Part shown: positions 17,089 to 25,447 of the stretch, in pieces | Numbering within the stretch: position 1 is the first letter of the stretch | Layout: every line of letters starts with the position of its first letter | NCBI RefSeq assembly: GCF_026342835.1 | Contig: NZ_JAPEMI010000001.1 | Coordinates: 7,384,501-7,448,500, forward strand | Source of the DNA: Streptomyces sp. NBC_00154 | GTDB lineage: Bacteria > Actinomycetota > Actinomycetes > Streptomycetales > Streptomycetaceae | Reading direction: 5' to 3' | Length of the DNA stretch: 64,000 bases | Program-made: the position numbers and the translations under genes | The notes under the pieces: generated by a model | The model's input: the letters and a program-made list of their open reading frames with translations, nothing else | Databases searched by the model: none | What the model was told of the DNA's origin: nothing

Positions 17089-17342
17089 GGGAAGCGGCTC
17101 CGGGGAAACGGGCCGGTCGAAAGACCGGAACCGCGCCCCGGGCCGACTTCACCGCCTGCCGCATGCGGGTTGTGACGACTCGTCCGCGCTCAGGCGAGCT
17201 GCGCCTGGGCAGTGTCCGACGGGTCCTGTGATTGGGGTGCGCTTGTGTCGTTCCGGCCCGTGGGGTGGATGCAGGTCATCCGAATTCGCCTCTGACGCAC
17301 GTAGGCTGCCCACACTGACTATTCGTCATGAAAGGACTGAAT

Positions 17343-17792
17343 ATGGCCTCTCGTCTGAACCCGTACATCAGCTTCTCTGGTGACGCGAAACAAGCCATGG
17401 AGTTCTACAAGGAGGTCTTCGGCGGCAACCTGGCCGTTCACACCTATGGCGGCTTCGGCTCCGAGGCGCCCCCCGGATACGCCGACAAGATCATGCACGG
17501 CATGCTCGAGACCGACAGGGGATTCACGCTGATGGGCGCCGACAATCCGCCCGGGACGGAACACAAACCCGGGAACAACATCGCGGTGAGCCTGAGCGGC
17601 GACGACGCGGACGAACTGCGCGGCTACTGGGACAAGCTGTCCGACGGCGGCACAGTGTCCGTCCCCCTGGAGAAGCAGATGTGGGGTGACGTGTTCGGCA
17701 TGTGCGCGGACAAGTTCGGTATCACGTGGATGGTCAACGTCCAGGGGCATTGCGTGATTGGGATTGGTCCGGTTCGCCGGTCTCGTGAGTGA
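17343..17792 (+). pseudogene. PhnB-like VOC protein, 3' end replaced by an IS
   Basis: A VOC/glyoxalase-fold protein of the PhnB-like group. It starts MASRLNPYISFSGDAKQAME, with FYKEVFGGN, then the metal-side strand HGMLETDRGFTLMGAD and the closing DKFGITWMVNV. ATG 17343 follows GAAAGGA. The native frame ends at codon 133, where an ISAs1-type element is inserted, and reads 16 foreign residues (QGHCVIGIGPVRRSRE) before stopping. The lost native end is visible after the IS at 19138: GTC AGC GAA CAG CAG ACC TGA, giving VSEQQT. Only about five native residues are replaced, so the protein could still fold. Confidence 0.85.
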
Positions 17793-19137
17793 CGTGGCGT
17801 CATGTCCGTTGTGGGGCAAGGGGCCCGGGAGAGCAGAGCAGGCACGGTGCTGGTGATCATGTGGTTGTCGAGACCCATGAGAACCGAGCGAGACCGTGCC
17901 TGCCCGAACATCATCGCCCATCCCTTCCGCACTGGAGAAACTGGGTTCCCCGACTGATCCCCTCACCTCAAGCGATGTCGCTGACCTGCGGCGTTTCCTG
18001 ATCCTGGTCGCCGATCCCCGCGATGCGCGAGGACTGCGGTATCCGGCCCTCGCGTTGCTGTGCGCAGCCGTCTCGGCGGTGCTGACCGGGGCTCGCTCGC
18101 TCATCGCGATCAGCGAGTGGATCACGGATGCCCCGCAGCATGTGCTGGGCGTCCTCGGCTTCGCTGCCGATCCACTTACCGGTCTGCGGCCGGTGCCGCA
18201 CGCCGCAACCGTGCGCCGCCTGCTGCAGCGTGTGGACGGTGACGCGCTGGACGCGGCGATCAGCGCGTATCTGCAGGCCAGAACGCCGCCCCCGGTCGAG
18301 CCGGAGGCGGAGAAAGGGCCGGTGCGACGGGTGATCGCGGTCGACGGCAAGGTGGTCCGCGGATCGCGAACCGCAACGGCCGCGGCGATCCAGCTGCTGG
18401 CGGCGATGGACCACCACGGCGTGGTCCTGGCCCAGCGGCAGGTCGCTTCCAAGAGCAACGAGATCCCCTCCTTCGCGCCGTTGCTGGACGGTCTCGAGCT
18501 GGAGAACACGGTGGTGACCGCCGACGCACTGCACACCCAGCACGACCACGGGGCCTATCTGACCAGTCGCGGCGCGCACTACGTGGCCGTCGTGAAGAAG
18601 AACCATCCGGGCCTGTACGCCCAGGTCAGGAAGCTGCCCTGGCGAGACATCCCGCTCGGGCACCGCACTCGCGACCACGCCCACCACCGCGACGAGATCC
18701 GCCGGCTCAAGGTCGCCGCGTTCAGCCACCTCGACTACCCCGGCGCCCGCCAGGCGATCCAAGTCGTACGGTGGCGACGCGACTTGAGCACCGGGAAGCT
18801 GACCATCGAGCGCGTCTACCTGATCACCAGCCTGAGCGCCTTCGACGCCACCTGCACCGAGCTCGCCACCTGGATCAGAGGCCACTGGGGAATCGAGAAC
18901 CTCCTGCACCACGTGCGGGACCGCACGTTCCGCGAGGACGACTCCAAGGTCCGCACCGGCACCCTGCCTCGCGCCATGGCCTCCCTGCGCAACCTCGCCA
19001 TCAGCGTCTTCCGCCAGGACGGCCAGACCAACATCGCCGCCGCCCTCCGCCACACCGGCCGCGACTACCACCGGCCCCTACGAACCCTCGGTCTCACGTG
19101 ACGAACCCAGACAGATCTCGATCATGCAATGACCCTG
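17742..19137 (+). mobile_element. ISAs1-family insertion sequence (1396 bp)
   Basis: The ends are inverted repeats CAGGGGCATTGCGTGATTGG (left) and CAGGGTCATTGCATGATCGA (right, reverse complement). The 10-bp duplication GGTCAACGTC flanks it (17732-17741 and 19138-19147). It contains one intact transposase gene and interrupts the last codons of the VOC gene. Confidence 0.92.
17896..19101 (+). CDS. ISAs1-family transposase
   Basis: A 401-residue DDE transposase of the ISAs1/H-repeat group. The N-terminal domain has FLILVADPRDARGLRYP and the core has VIAVDGKVVRGSR (first Asp), VVTADALHTQ (second Asp) and WIRGHWGIENLLHHVRD (glutamate in the family's 'RGHWxIEN-LHWxxD' block). The end is RNLAISVFRQDGQTNIAAAL. 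It starts at GTG 17896. It appears intact and so is potentially active. Confidence 0.95.
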   Translation: MPARTSSPIPSALEKLGSPTDPLTSSDVADLRRFLILVADPRDARGLRYPALALLCAAVSAVLTGARSLIAISEWITDAPQHVLGVLGFAADPLTGLRPVPHAATVRRLLQRVDGDALDAAISAYLQARTPPPVEPEAEKGPVRRVIAVDGKVVRGSRTATAAAIQLLAAMDHHGVVLAQRQVASKSNEIPSFAPLLDGLELENTVVTADALHTQHDHGAYLTSRGAHYVAVVKKNHPGLYAQVRKLPWRDIPLGHRTRDHAHHRDEIRRLKVAAFSHLDYPGARQAIQVVRWRRDLSTGKLTIERVYLITSLSAFDATCTELATWIRGHWGIENLLHHVRDRTFREDDSKVRTGTLPRAMASLRNLAISVFRQDGQTNIAAALRHTGRDYHRPLRTLGLT

Positions 19138-19147
19138 GGTCAACGTC

Positions 19148-19500
19148 AGCGAACAGCAGACCTGATCCGGTGTCGACGCGTCGGCGCCCCCATGGGTCGC
19201 CGACGCGTCTCCGTGTCCACCTCCGGCCGGGGCGCATTCGGCGAGTCCGTCCCCCGACCCATTGGGCGGGTTCTGGTTGTGTTGTCCGGAGAGGTTGGTG
19301 ACGCGGCTGGCTGGGGTCTGACCACCGATTCCGGCGTGTCGCGCACCGGGCTTTGCCGCAGCGGCATGGCGGCACCGGAGATCGCAGCGTCTTTGGTAGG
19401 CGAGTGCGCCGTACAACTTGGGCAAGTCATCGGGGCTGTTGGCCAATCCGAGTTCCGCCTCATAGTTCCGGCGCTGGAAGATGCCGCCCCTGGGGGACTG
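19148..19500. other. Gap after the ISAs1 element
   Basis: The first 12 bases hold the original stop codon of the VOC gene. The rest has no recognisable gene; the only meaningful trace is the ctaD-like piece that follows. Confidence 0.5.
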
Positions 19501-19554
19501 CTCAGCGAGATCCACTTCTGGACCCTGTTCATCGGCTTCCACACCACCTTCCTC
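19501..19554 (+). pseudogene. Cytochrome c oxidase subunit I (ctaD) scrap
   Basis: Eighteen codons read LSEIHFWTLFIGFHTTFL. The block 'IHFWTLFIGFHTTFL' is a highly conserved transmembrane segment of actinobacterial aa3 oxidase subunit I. A stop follows two codons later, and nothing before it fits the family. It is a short relic of a gene or of a past recombination event, not a functional gene. Confidence 0.55.
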
Positions 19555-19663
19555 CATCGGTGATCTCGTTGGCGTACTTGGTTCCCTCTCTTTGAGCGCT
19601 GGCCATCTCGTCTCTGTGGGTAGGCGGGCGGCTGGGTTCGGAGACGGGTACTGGCGCCGTCAG

Positions 19664-20974
19664 TCAGGCGCCGTCGTTGTCAGTGGGCCGTTCGGCCCAT
19701 GCGGAGGCGATCGTCTCCGGGGCGGTGGAGGGGGGCAGGCCCGCGAGCGCCTGCAGCTGGCTGGGTCGGTAGGGGGTTGGGCCGTGCCACTCCACGAGCA
19801 TCACGGTGGCGTCGTCGTTGAGGCGGCCGCCGTGGTGATCCAGGTGGTGCCCGATCAGCCGGCGCAGGGTTTCCGGGACGGGGAGGTCGTCGGCGTGGTG
19901 ACGAATGAGGAAGTCGGTCAGGCCGTTGAGGCCGAATTCCTGACCTTCTCGGTTGCGCGCTTCGGTGATGCCGTCGGTGTAGAGCAGCAGGCGGTCCCTG
20001 GGTTCCAGCTGGACGCGGCGTAGGGTGCCGGGCCGGTCCAGCCCGGTTCCCATGGGGGGAGCGGGCGGGCAGGACAGGTGCACGAGGGTCCGCTTGCCGC
20101 GGATGACGACCGGGGGGTGGTGGCCGTAGTTCGTCCAGGTCAGTACGCCGGTGGCCAGGTGAAGGTCGGCCAAGATGCCCGTGACGTAGCGGCTGCCCGC
20201 AAATTGCTCGGTCAGGGCCTCACCGACGCCTTCCGCTGTCTGCAGAAGGTCAGAGCCCTGGCGGCGGTGATTGCGAGCGGCCGCCAACGCGAGGTTCGCG
20301 GTCAATCCGGCGGCGGTGTCGTGTCCCATGGCGTCGAAGACAGACAGATGCACGGTCTCCCCGGTCAGGGCGTAGTCGAAGGCATCTCCGCTGACTTGGT
20401 AGGCCGGTTCCATAATCGCACTGATCAAGACACGGTCGGTGGCGAAAGTTCGCGGCGGCATCAGCTGCCATTCCATCTCGGCGGATACTTCCATCCTCCG
20501 GCGGCGGACCAACTGGGAGTACGAGTCGCTCGTGTCACGCTTGCTCACCAGAAGGAGGGCGACCAATCCGGCGAGCCTGTTCAGATCCTCATCTGCCTCG
20601 ACCTGTGCGCCCGGCACGCCGACCCGGAGCACCCCCAGACGCTCGGTGCCGTCCAGCAGCGGGACCCACCACTGGCCCTTCGCAGAAGTCGAGGCCGGAA
20701 AGGCCTTCCCCAGTTGGAAGGCCCGCCCCGCCACGGTCCCTTCAACGGACAAGTCAGCCGGTACGTCGGCGCAACCGGGGCCGACGTCAACGTTGCCGGC
20801 CAGCAGGTACAGCCGAACCTGTTGCAGATCTGCCAGATAGATCAGCACCTGAGGCCAGCCCACCCCGGCAGCGTGCGACGCCACCGTGCCGGGCAGCTGC
20901 TCCAAAGTCATGAGATGACTCGCAGCGATCAGCTCCGTCAGCACCCGTGCACGCGCCGCTTCCGCGCTGTTCAT
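19664..20974 (-). CDS. GAF-type sensor with SpoIIE/PP2C phosphatase domain
   Basis: A 436-residue protein phosphatase of the RsbU/SpoIIE class, which dephosphorylates anti-anti-sigma factors. Residues 10-150 form a GAF-like sensory region (WQVLIYLADLQQVRLYLL-type beta core). Residues 180-390 are the PP2C domain: GDAFDYAL (first metal-site Asp), VFDAMGHDTAAGLTANLAL, then NYGHHPPVV, LLLYTDGITEARNREG and RLNDDATVMLV (last metal-site Asp). ATG 20974 follows GAGAAGGG. It has no neighbouring anti-sigma or antagonist gene, so its partner is elsewhere. Confidence 0.92.
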   Translation of the reverse strand: MNSAEAARARVLTELIAASHLMTLEQLPGTVASHAAGVGWPQVLIYLADLQQVRLYLLAGNVDVGPGCADVPADLSVEGTVAGRAFQLGKAFPASTSAKGQWWVPLLDGTERLGVLRVGVPGAQVEADEDLNRLAGLVALLLVSKRDTSDSYSQLVRRRRMEVSAEMEWQLMPPRTFATDRVLISAIMEPAYQVSGDAFDYALTGETVHLSVFDAMGHDTAAGLTANLALAAARNHRRQGSDLLQTAEGVGEALTEQFAGSRYVTGILADLHLATGVLTWTNYGHHPPVVIRGKRTLVHLSCPPAPPMGTGLDRPGTLRRVQLEPRDRLLLYTDGITEARNREGQEFGLNGLTDFLIRHHADDLPVPETLRRLIGHHLDHHGGRLNDDATVMLVEWHGPTPYRPSQLQALAGLPPSTAPETIASAWAERPTDNDGA

Positions 20975-21335
20975 CGACGAATACCCTTCTCAACGGCAGA
21001 GAGTGCCGCGCTACTGGCGGCGCCACACTGACTGGGGCGCCGTCACTCCGGTCAACAGGAGAACGAGGGATCCAGTTTCTTGAAAGAGCCGTGACCATCT
21101 CCGTCCTAGTCGGTCGACCCAGTGAACAGCAGGTTCGTAACCGCACGGCATCGTTTGCGGTCCAGGGGCCAGGGGAGTGGCAGATCAGCAGAAGATTCTT
21201 TGAGTGCTCGTGCAAGCGTGCCTTCCCGTCATCCCCGGCGGCGTAGAGACGCGAGTCATGCTCCAGTCATCCCTCTTCGGCCAACCCGAGCGGCTGGCAA
21301 TACGGCATGGCGCGCGACGGCTTTTGTCATAGTTT
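20975..21335. other. Gap upstream of the PP2C gene
   Basis: This should contain the phosphatase promoter. I see no gene and no clear operator. Confidence 0.5.
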
Positions 21336-21655
21336 GTGACGATGATACTGCCCGGTCGTCAGCTCACAGGGGACGAACGCGCCGCCCTGGCCGCCCGCCT
21401 CCACGTCCCCACCGAGGCCGTCTTCGCCCTCACCTTCACCGTCCAGATCTGCGACGCTGAACCGCTCACCGGCGGGAATTCGTGGACCTCGCCGCCCGCA
21501 CCGGCGGCCCTCCGGCCACCGCACGCTGGGACACCGGAGCCGTCCTCGCCACCGTCGCCCACCTCGCCGGCCTCCTCGACCGCGTCCTCGCCCAGCTCCC
21601 CTTCGGCTACGCCCTGCTGCTGTGCGGCCGCGCAGAACTCGTCCGAGCCGTATGA
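21336..21655 (+). pseudogene. Small unknown gene with a frameshift
   Basis: It opens as MILPGRQLTGDERAALAARL and loses frame near 21478. In the next frame a clean protein continues: EFVDLAARTGGPPATARWDT, then VLATVAHLAGLLDRVLAQLP and LLCGRAELVRAV, stopping at 21655. One missing base (GG for GGG before the EcoRI-like GAATTC) would explain it. The joined length is about 105 residues. I do not recognise the family. Confidence 0.45.
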
Positions 21656-21997
21656 CCTGCCCAGACCGTCATCGGCTGATCGCCGCGCCGGCAACGCGAA
21701 GCTCGTCCAGGCCCTCGACCATCGTCACCTTCAGTGGCTGGACGCACTGGAACCCTCTCCGCCGACGCCACCAGCGCCTGGGTGCCCCTCGCCGCGCTCA
21801 CCCGGTGCAGACGCGTCAGCTCCCCGGCGCGGCCCAAGTGTCGGCCGGGCGCCGGGCGACTCCAGCCAGTGGCCGGGCCCGCCGTGACCGCCGCAGCCCG
21901 GCGATCGCTTCTGTCCTGCGATGGTGCGAGGGCCGCCAGGTCGCGGCAAGGACCGATGCCCGCAGCAGTTCGCCTCTTCACGTTCTCCAACCAAGTA
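21656..21997. other. Gap with possible decayed coding DNA
   Basis: A short plausible peptide (AGNAKLVQALDHRHLQWLDALE) appears near 21690-21755 but changes frame at once. I cannot name it. Confidence 0.3.
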
Positions 21998-22519
21998 TCA
22001 GACTTGCTGTCGCAGCCACGAGTCGAGAGCCGCATAGTCGCTATCGGCCAGACCATGGCGGGGATCGACACGATGGAGCAGGGCGTGTCCCTGGTGGTGG
22101 GCAGCAACCCAGGCCCGATCGATGTCGGTGACCTCGTCGTCGACCCAGGCGAATGGGCGCCCCGCAGCCCATTCGACAAGTGCACGGGTCTTCCAGTGCA
22201 GTCCGTTCCGCTCGTCCTGGTCATCGATGTCGGACGGCTCCGGCCAGACCACCACTGCCAACTGCGGCAGACCGATGCGGGGGGCGATGCACTCGTTTGC
22301 GTCAGCCATCCATGTCGTCGCCCAGACCACCTCGCACGGGAGCGCCGCCAGTCGGGGTCCGTGCTCCGGATTGATCCTGGTCAGGAGCGGATTCGCGACG
22401 GCGCCCAGCGGTTCAGGACCCGTCGCATAGGTCGGATACGGCTGGGACGCCGCGCCGAATGGGATGAGTGGTCCATCGACATCGAGAAACAGCAGCGAAC
22501 GCCGCACAGAGCCGGTCAC
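21998..22519 (-). CDS. HAD-superfamily-like hydrolase, uncharacterised
   Basis: A 173-residue protein. It opens with SLLFLDVDGPLIPFG, the HAD motif I (D-x-D-G) that holds the nucleophile and acid-base Asp. Motif II is in VVWATTWMADANE (Thr), and FAWVDDEVTDIDR (about residue 130) gives the acidic motif IV. The cap is minimal. Actinomycete proteins with this 'secreted-like but cytosolic' layout are annotated only as HAD-domain proteins, and the substrate is unknown. The GTG start at 22519 has no good ribosome site. Neighbours give no pathway hint. Confidence 0.8.
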   Translation of the reverse strand: MTGSVRRSLLFLDVDGPLIPFGAASQPYPTYATGPEPLGAVANPLLTRINPEHGPRLAALPCEVVWATTWMADANECIAPRIGLPQLAVVVWPEPSDIDDQDERNGLHWKTRALVEWAAGRPFAWVDDEVTDIDRAWVAAHHQGHALLHRVDPRHGLADSDYAALDSWLRQQV

Positions 22520-22653
22520 GGGAGAACGATATGCCCACCCTCCTGACCTGCGAAGAGGTACTTGCGTGGAACTTGTGAGACCGTCCTACGCGCGCGGGGG
22601 CCGGTATCGCAATGAGCAGTGGCACCGCACGGGGCCGGGGGCACGGTGGGGAC

Positions 22654-22989
22654 ATGAGCACGCCCGTCACCGTCCACCGGCTCAGCGCCGACGGCGGCCG
22701 CCGCTACTTCGTCCGCAGCGTCTGCGAGACCCACATTCTCGGCATCGCCTACAACGACCTCGACGTCGTCGAGTTGCTGCCCCGTGCCGGAGATCGAATG
22801 TCCCCTGTTCGGCCCCAGCAGTGCGCTGGCCGCGGCTGTGTCATGTGCTCGGGCGAGCCGGATGCGGGTGTTGGAAGGTCCGGGCCGGCCGGTGTGCAGC
22901 CGGTCGGCGGACAGTCGCGCGGGCCCGCGCCTTTCCCAGGTGGTCGTTTGGTCATGGACAATTCGGTCGGGCACAAACGGCTGCGATGA
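22654..22989 (+). CDS. Small unknown protein, probably with an altered C-terminus
   Basis: The N-terminal 48 residues (TPVTVHRLSADGGRRYFVRS, then THILGIAYNDLDVVELLPRAG) look like a normal soluble streptomycete protein. After that the composition turns Gly/Arg/Pro-rich and unstructured to the stop. I suspect a 3' truncation or frameshift near 22795. Function unknown. Confidence 0.4.
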   Translation: MSTPVTVHRLSADGGRRYFVRSVCETHILGIAYNDLDVVELLPRAGDRMSPVRPQQCAGRGCVMCSGEPDAGVGRSGPAGVQPVGGQSRGPAPFPGGRLVMDNSVGHKRLR

Positions 22990-23080
22990 GGCCGCACCGA
23001 CCGAACCCGGGGTTCCATGTCTGAGGCAACTTCTGCCGGCTTCCCGCGTACCGGAGGTTTCCACGACTAGCCTCCGCAGC

Positions 23081-23887
23081 ATGTTGTGTATCGCCGACGC
23101 CCGCACCGGCCGCCTCGTGGAGATTCCCTCCGCGCGTCGCCACCTCCTGCGCATCTGCGTCCATCTGCCGGTCATCGACAACGGGATCGGCGCGGTGCAC
23201 CTGCGTGTGCTGCTGCTCGGCGACGTACTGGCGCGCACCGCTGAGCTGCACGGCCTGCAGGCCCTGACGGTACTCACCGCGCCGGACCTGCCGCAGGAGC
23301 AAGTTCAGGCGCTCGACCGGGTCATGGCCGTACTCGGCATCCACCCGCCCGCCACCGTCCGCGCTCACGATCCGAGTGAGACACCGAGCGCTGCTGCCGA
23401 CGTGCACGTGCTCACGCACGGTGCCGACCAGCAGGACAGCGTCGGCGGGGTACGGATCGACGTGGGCCAGGTCGGCACAGCGTCCCCGGACGAGGGCTGC
23501 CCGGGCTCGCCGGACGCAGCCGTCCCGGAGGGAACCGATCCGCTGGCTGTCAGGATGCTGTTGCTCGGCCATGCCTACCGCACACCCGTCATGGTCACCG
23601 GTGCCGCGCTCGTCGAGGCCCGGCGGACGCTGCGGCACTGGCGGCAACTGGTGGCCGATTGGGCGCAGGAGCCATCCAGGCCGATCCCTGCCGACCTGCT
23701 GCGACAGGCTCATGCCGCGCTCGCCGACAACCTTGGCGTCCCCGCCGTCCTGGACATGCTGCGCAGCGTGGAGAAGGACGCGAACGTGCCGGCCGGTGCC
23801 AAGTTCGAGACGTTCGCCCATCTCGATCGCGTCCTCGGGCTGGACCTCGCGCGCGAGGTCGGCCACCAGCACCAGGAGACACGATGA
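23081..23887 (+). CDS. Cysteinyl-tRNA-synthetase-like protein lacking catalytic motifs
   Basis: A 268-residue protein. The start, MLCIADARTGRLVEIPSARR, parallels the N-terminus of CysRS/MshC ('LRLYDTxTRxVxxLxP'). LLGDVLARTAELHGLQAL lies where those enzymes have HIGH followed by the helix that carries the Rossmann core, but HIGH is absent (GAVHLRV). The C-terminal half (LLGHAYRTPVMVTGAALVEA, RTLRHWRQLV, DNLGVPAVLDML) resembles the CysRS DALR helices. I infer a degenerate paralogue rather than a working synthetase. Its stop overlaps the ATG of the phosphatase gene (ATGA), so the two are translationally coupled. Confidence 0.5.
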   Translation: MLCIADARTGRLVEIPSARRHLLRICVHLPVIDNGIGAVHLRVLLLGDVLARTAELHGLQALTVLTAPDLPQEQVQALDRVMAVLGIHPPATVRAHDPSETPSAAADVHVLTHGADQQDSVGGVRIDVGQVGTASPDEGCPGSPDAAVPEGTDPLAVRMLLLGHAYRTPVMVTGAALVEARRTLRHWRQLVADWAQEPSRPIPADLLRQAHAALADNLGVPAVLDMLRSVEKDANVPAGAKFETFAHLDRVLGLDLAREVGHQHQETR

Positions 23888-24411
23888 CCTCGGGCGACTC
23901 CCGACGCCTGGTCGTGCTGCGACACGCCAAATCCGCCTGGCCCGACGACGTGGCCGACCACGAGCGGCCTCTCGCCCCGCGCGGCCGTCGTGACGCCCCG
24001 GCGGCCGGCCGCTGGCTGCGCGAGGCCGACTGCGTTCCCGACCTCGTCGTGTGCTCCACCGCCGGCCGTACCCGCCAGACATGGGACCTCGTCTCGGACG
24101 AGCTCGACGCCACCACGCCGGTGACCCACGACGCACGCCTCTACCAGGCGAGCGCCGGGGAGTTGCTCGGCGTCGTCCGGGACATCCCGGTGCAGGTACG
24201 GACGCTGATGCTGGTCGGGCACAACCCCGGCGTGCAGGACCTGGTCCTGATGCTCGCCGGTGAGGCGGACGGCTACGCCCTGGAGCAGACGCGTACGAAG
24301 TTCCCTACGTCCGCGATCGCCGTGCTGTACCTGCTCGGCCCCTGGTCGGACCTGGAACCGGGTGCTGCCCGGCTGACCGAGATGGTCGTGCCCCGCGGCG
24401 CGAAGCCATGA
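23884..24411 (+). CDS. SixA-type histidine phosphatase
   Basis: A 175-residue branch-2-like histidine phosphatase related to SixA, which removes phosphate from phospho-histidine. The catalytic RHG-type motif is LVVLRHAKSAWP, with Arg and the nucleophilic His near residue 13. Next come CSTAGRTRQTWDLV (second Arg) and LMLVGHNPGVQDLVLML (second His, residue about 118). ATG 23884 overlaps the stop of the CysRS-like gene. In this two-gene operon the target phosphoprotein is not evident. Confidence 0.9.
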   Translation: MTSGDSRRLVVLRHAKSAWPDDVADHERPLAPRGRRDAPAAGRWLREADCVPDLVVCSTAGRTRQTWDLVSDELDATTPVTHDARLYQASAGELLGVVRDIPVQVRTLMLVGHNPGVQDLVLMLAGEADGYALEQTRTKFPTSAIAVLYLLGPWSDLEPGAARLTEMVVPRGAKP

Positions 24412-24440
24412 CGGGCGCCCCGATCATGGGGTGACCTGTC

Positions 24441-24700
24441 TCAGCGAGCGTGGGTCTCTTTCATCCGTTCGTGACGGTGGTCGCGGCGACGGGTTGACCG
24501 AGACGTACCGTCGAACGCGCCCGGAAACCGAACTGCGCCAGGTTCGCAGGGCGGCCGGCCAACGCGTGCCGGCGAGGTCCCGAGGTTGTTCCAGGTAGTG
24601 CCCTGGCCGGCGGCGTCGCTGGTTTCCGCGCAGATCGCCAGCTCCCGCAGATGTGCCGATTGCGTCCTACGAGGGCGGTGATGCGGCCGCTGGGCAAGGT
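24441..24700 (-). pseudogene. TPR-repeat (AfsR/SARP-type) remnant
   Basis: One frame reads HLRELAICAETSDAAGQGTT followed by WNNLG, the 'D-xxGQGxxxNNLG' TPR pattern of AfsR-like regulators. The continuation (VGRP, then a shifted SGRVRRYVSVNPS) is disordered and ends with a stop near 24441. No start or ATPase domain is present. It is a dead fragment. Confidence 0.4.
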
Positions 24701-24912
24701 GAACTCGCAGTCTCACAGGTCCAGTCGCCCCGCGTCCGGTACCGGAATCCGAGTCCCGTGGCGCGCAGCGTGGCCGGCGCGTCAGGCCTGGCCAGGCGTC
24801 CTCCTTTCCGCTCCCGGTTGCCCGCGGCATGCGTGTCTTCGTCATTGTCGTAGGCGTCCAGGGCCACTGTGCAGAACTCAGCTCCTCACGCTCCGAGGCA
24901 TATACACACCAC

Positions 24913-24931
24913 GTATACATGGCATGTATAC
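24913..24931. promoter_or_regulatory. Palindromic operator before the PadR gene
   Basis: GTATACATGGCATGTATAC is a perfect palindrome with one central base. A further half-site GGCATGTATA follows at 24934-24943, just before the ATG at 24953, and TATACAC-like sequence precedes it. This fits the ATGT/ACAT type of PadR site and suggests autorepression. Confidence 0.65.
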
Positions 24932-24952
24932 GCGGCATGTATAGTCCTGCGC

Positions 24953-25447
24953 ATGTCCATAGGTCACACCCTCCTGGGACTCCTGGAGTCCGGTCCGCGC
25001 CATGGTTGCGACATGGAGCGGGCCCTCGACGAGAAGTTCGGTCACGGCCGGCCTCCGCGCTGCGGTCAGGGCTACTCGACGATGTCCCGCCGGCTGAAGA
25101 ACGGTCTCGGCGTCGTCGACGGCGCCGAGGCGGGCGGCGGCCCCGAGCGGCAGCGTTACGCGATCACCCACGCCCGCATCACCGACGTACAGCAGTGGCT
25201 CGCCACGCCGGAGAAGCCCGAGCCGTACTTTCGGTCGACCATCCACCGTGGCGCCGCCGACGTCCTCGACACCCGGTGTGCGGAGCACCTGCGCAGCATG
25301 CGCGCCCGCGCCGAGCACAAGCGCGGGGGCGAGCTGGCCGACCAGCTCACCTGCGACCACGCCCTGTTCCATCTGGATGCCGAGCTGAGCCGGCTGGAAC
25401 TCACCGCGGCCCGCCGCGACGGGCTCCGCGAGGAGATGGACCGATGA
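24953..25447 (+). CDS. PadR-family transcription regulator
   Basis: A 164-residue winged-helix regulator. It opens MSIGHTLLGLLESGPRHGCD, the PadR signature (L-xx-LxxGPxHGY), then STMSRRLKNGLGVVDGAEAG, wing residues PERQRYAITHARITDVQQWL and a C-terminal helical dimer domain with RRDGLREEMDR. The family's usual 'Y' before the second helix is Cys here and the recognition region is slightly unusual. The start lies directly behind a palindromic operator and has no Shine-Dalgarno, so it may be leaderless. Its stop overlaps an ABC ATPase start by ATGA, indicating control of an ABC transporter that is now broken. Confidence 0.9.
   Translation: MSIGHTLLGLLESGPRHGCDMERALDEKFGHGRPPRCGQGYSTMSRRLKNGLGVVDGAEAGGGPERQRYAITHARITDVQQWLATPEKPEPYFRSTIHRGAADVLDTRCAEHLRSMRARAEHKRGGELADQLTCDHALFHLDAELSRLELTAARRDGLREEMDR

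Larger units (their letters stand above)
9832..17147 (+). mobile_element. Group II intron A (interrupted; hosts IS copy 1 and intron B)
   Basis: The 5' end is GTGCGCCACG, the canonical group II start, shared letter for letter with intron B at 12910. The 5' RNA region (9832-10462) shares the blocks GTGGGAACC and CGTAGTAGT with intron B. A domain IV reverse transcriptase gene starts at 10463. A domain V hairpin with the AGC triad lies at about 17054-17088, and a domain VI-like hairpin ends near 17147 with GCCGAC. The reading frame is split first by an IS (11161-12741) and then by intron B (12910-16444). The exact 3' end is uncertain by a few bases. Not mobile by itself in this state. Confidence 0.75.

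Noticed and set aside
20078..21031. A 317-codon plus-strand frame opposite the PP2C phosphatase
   Set aside because: It is an antisense shadow of conserved PP2C codons, with no motif of its own.
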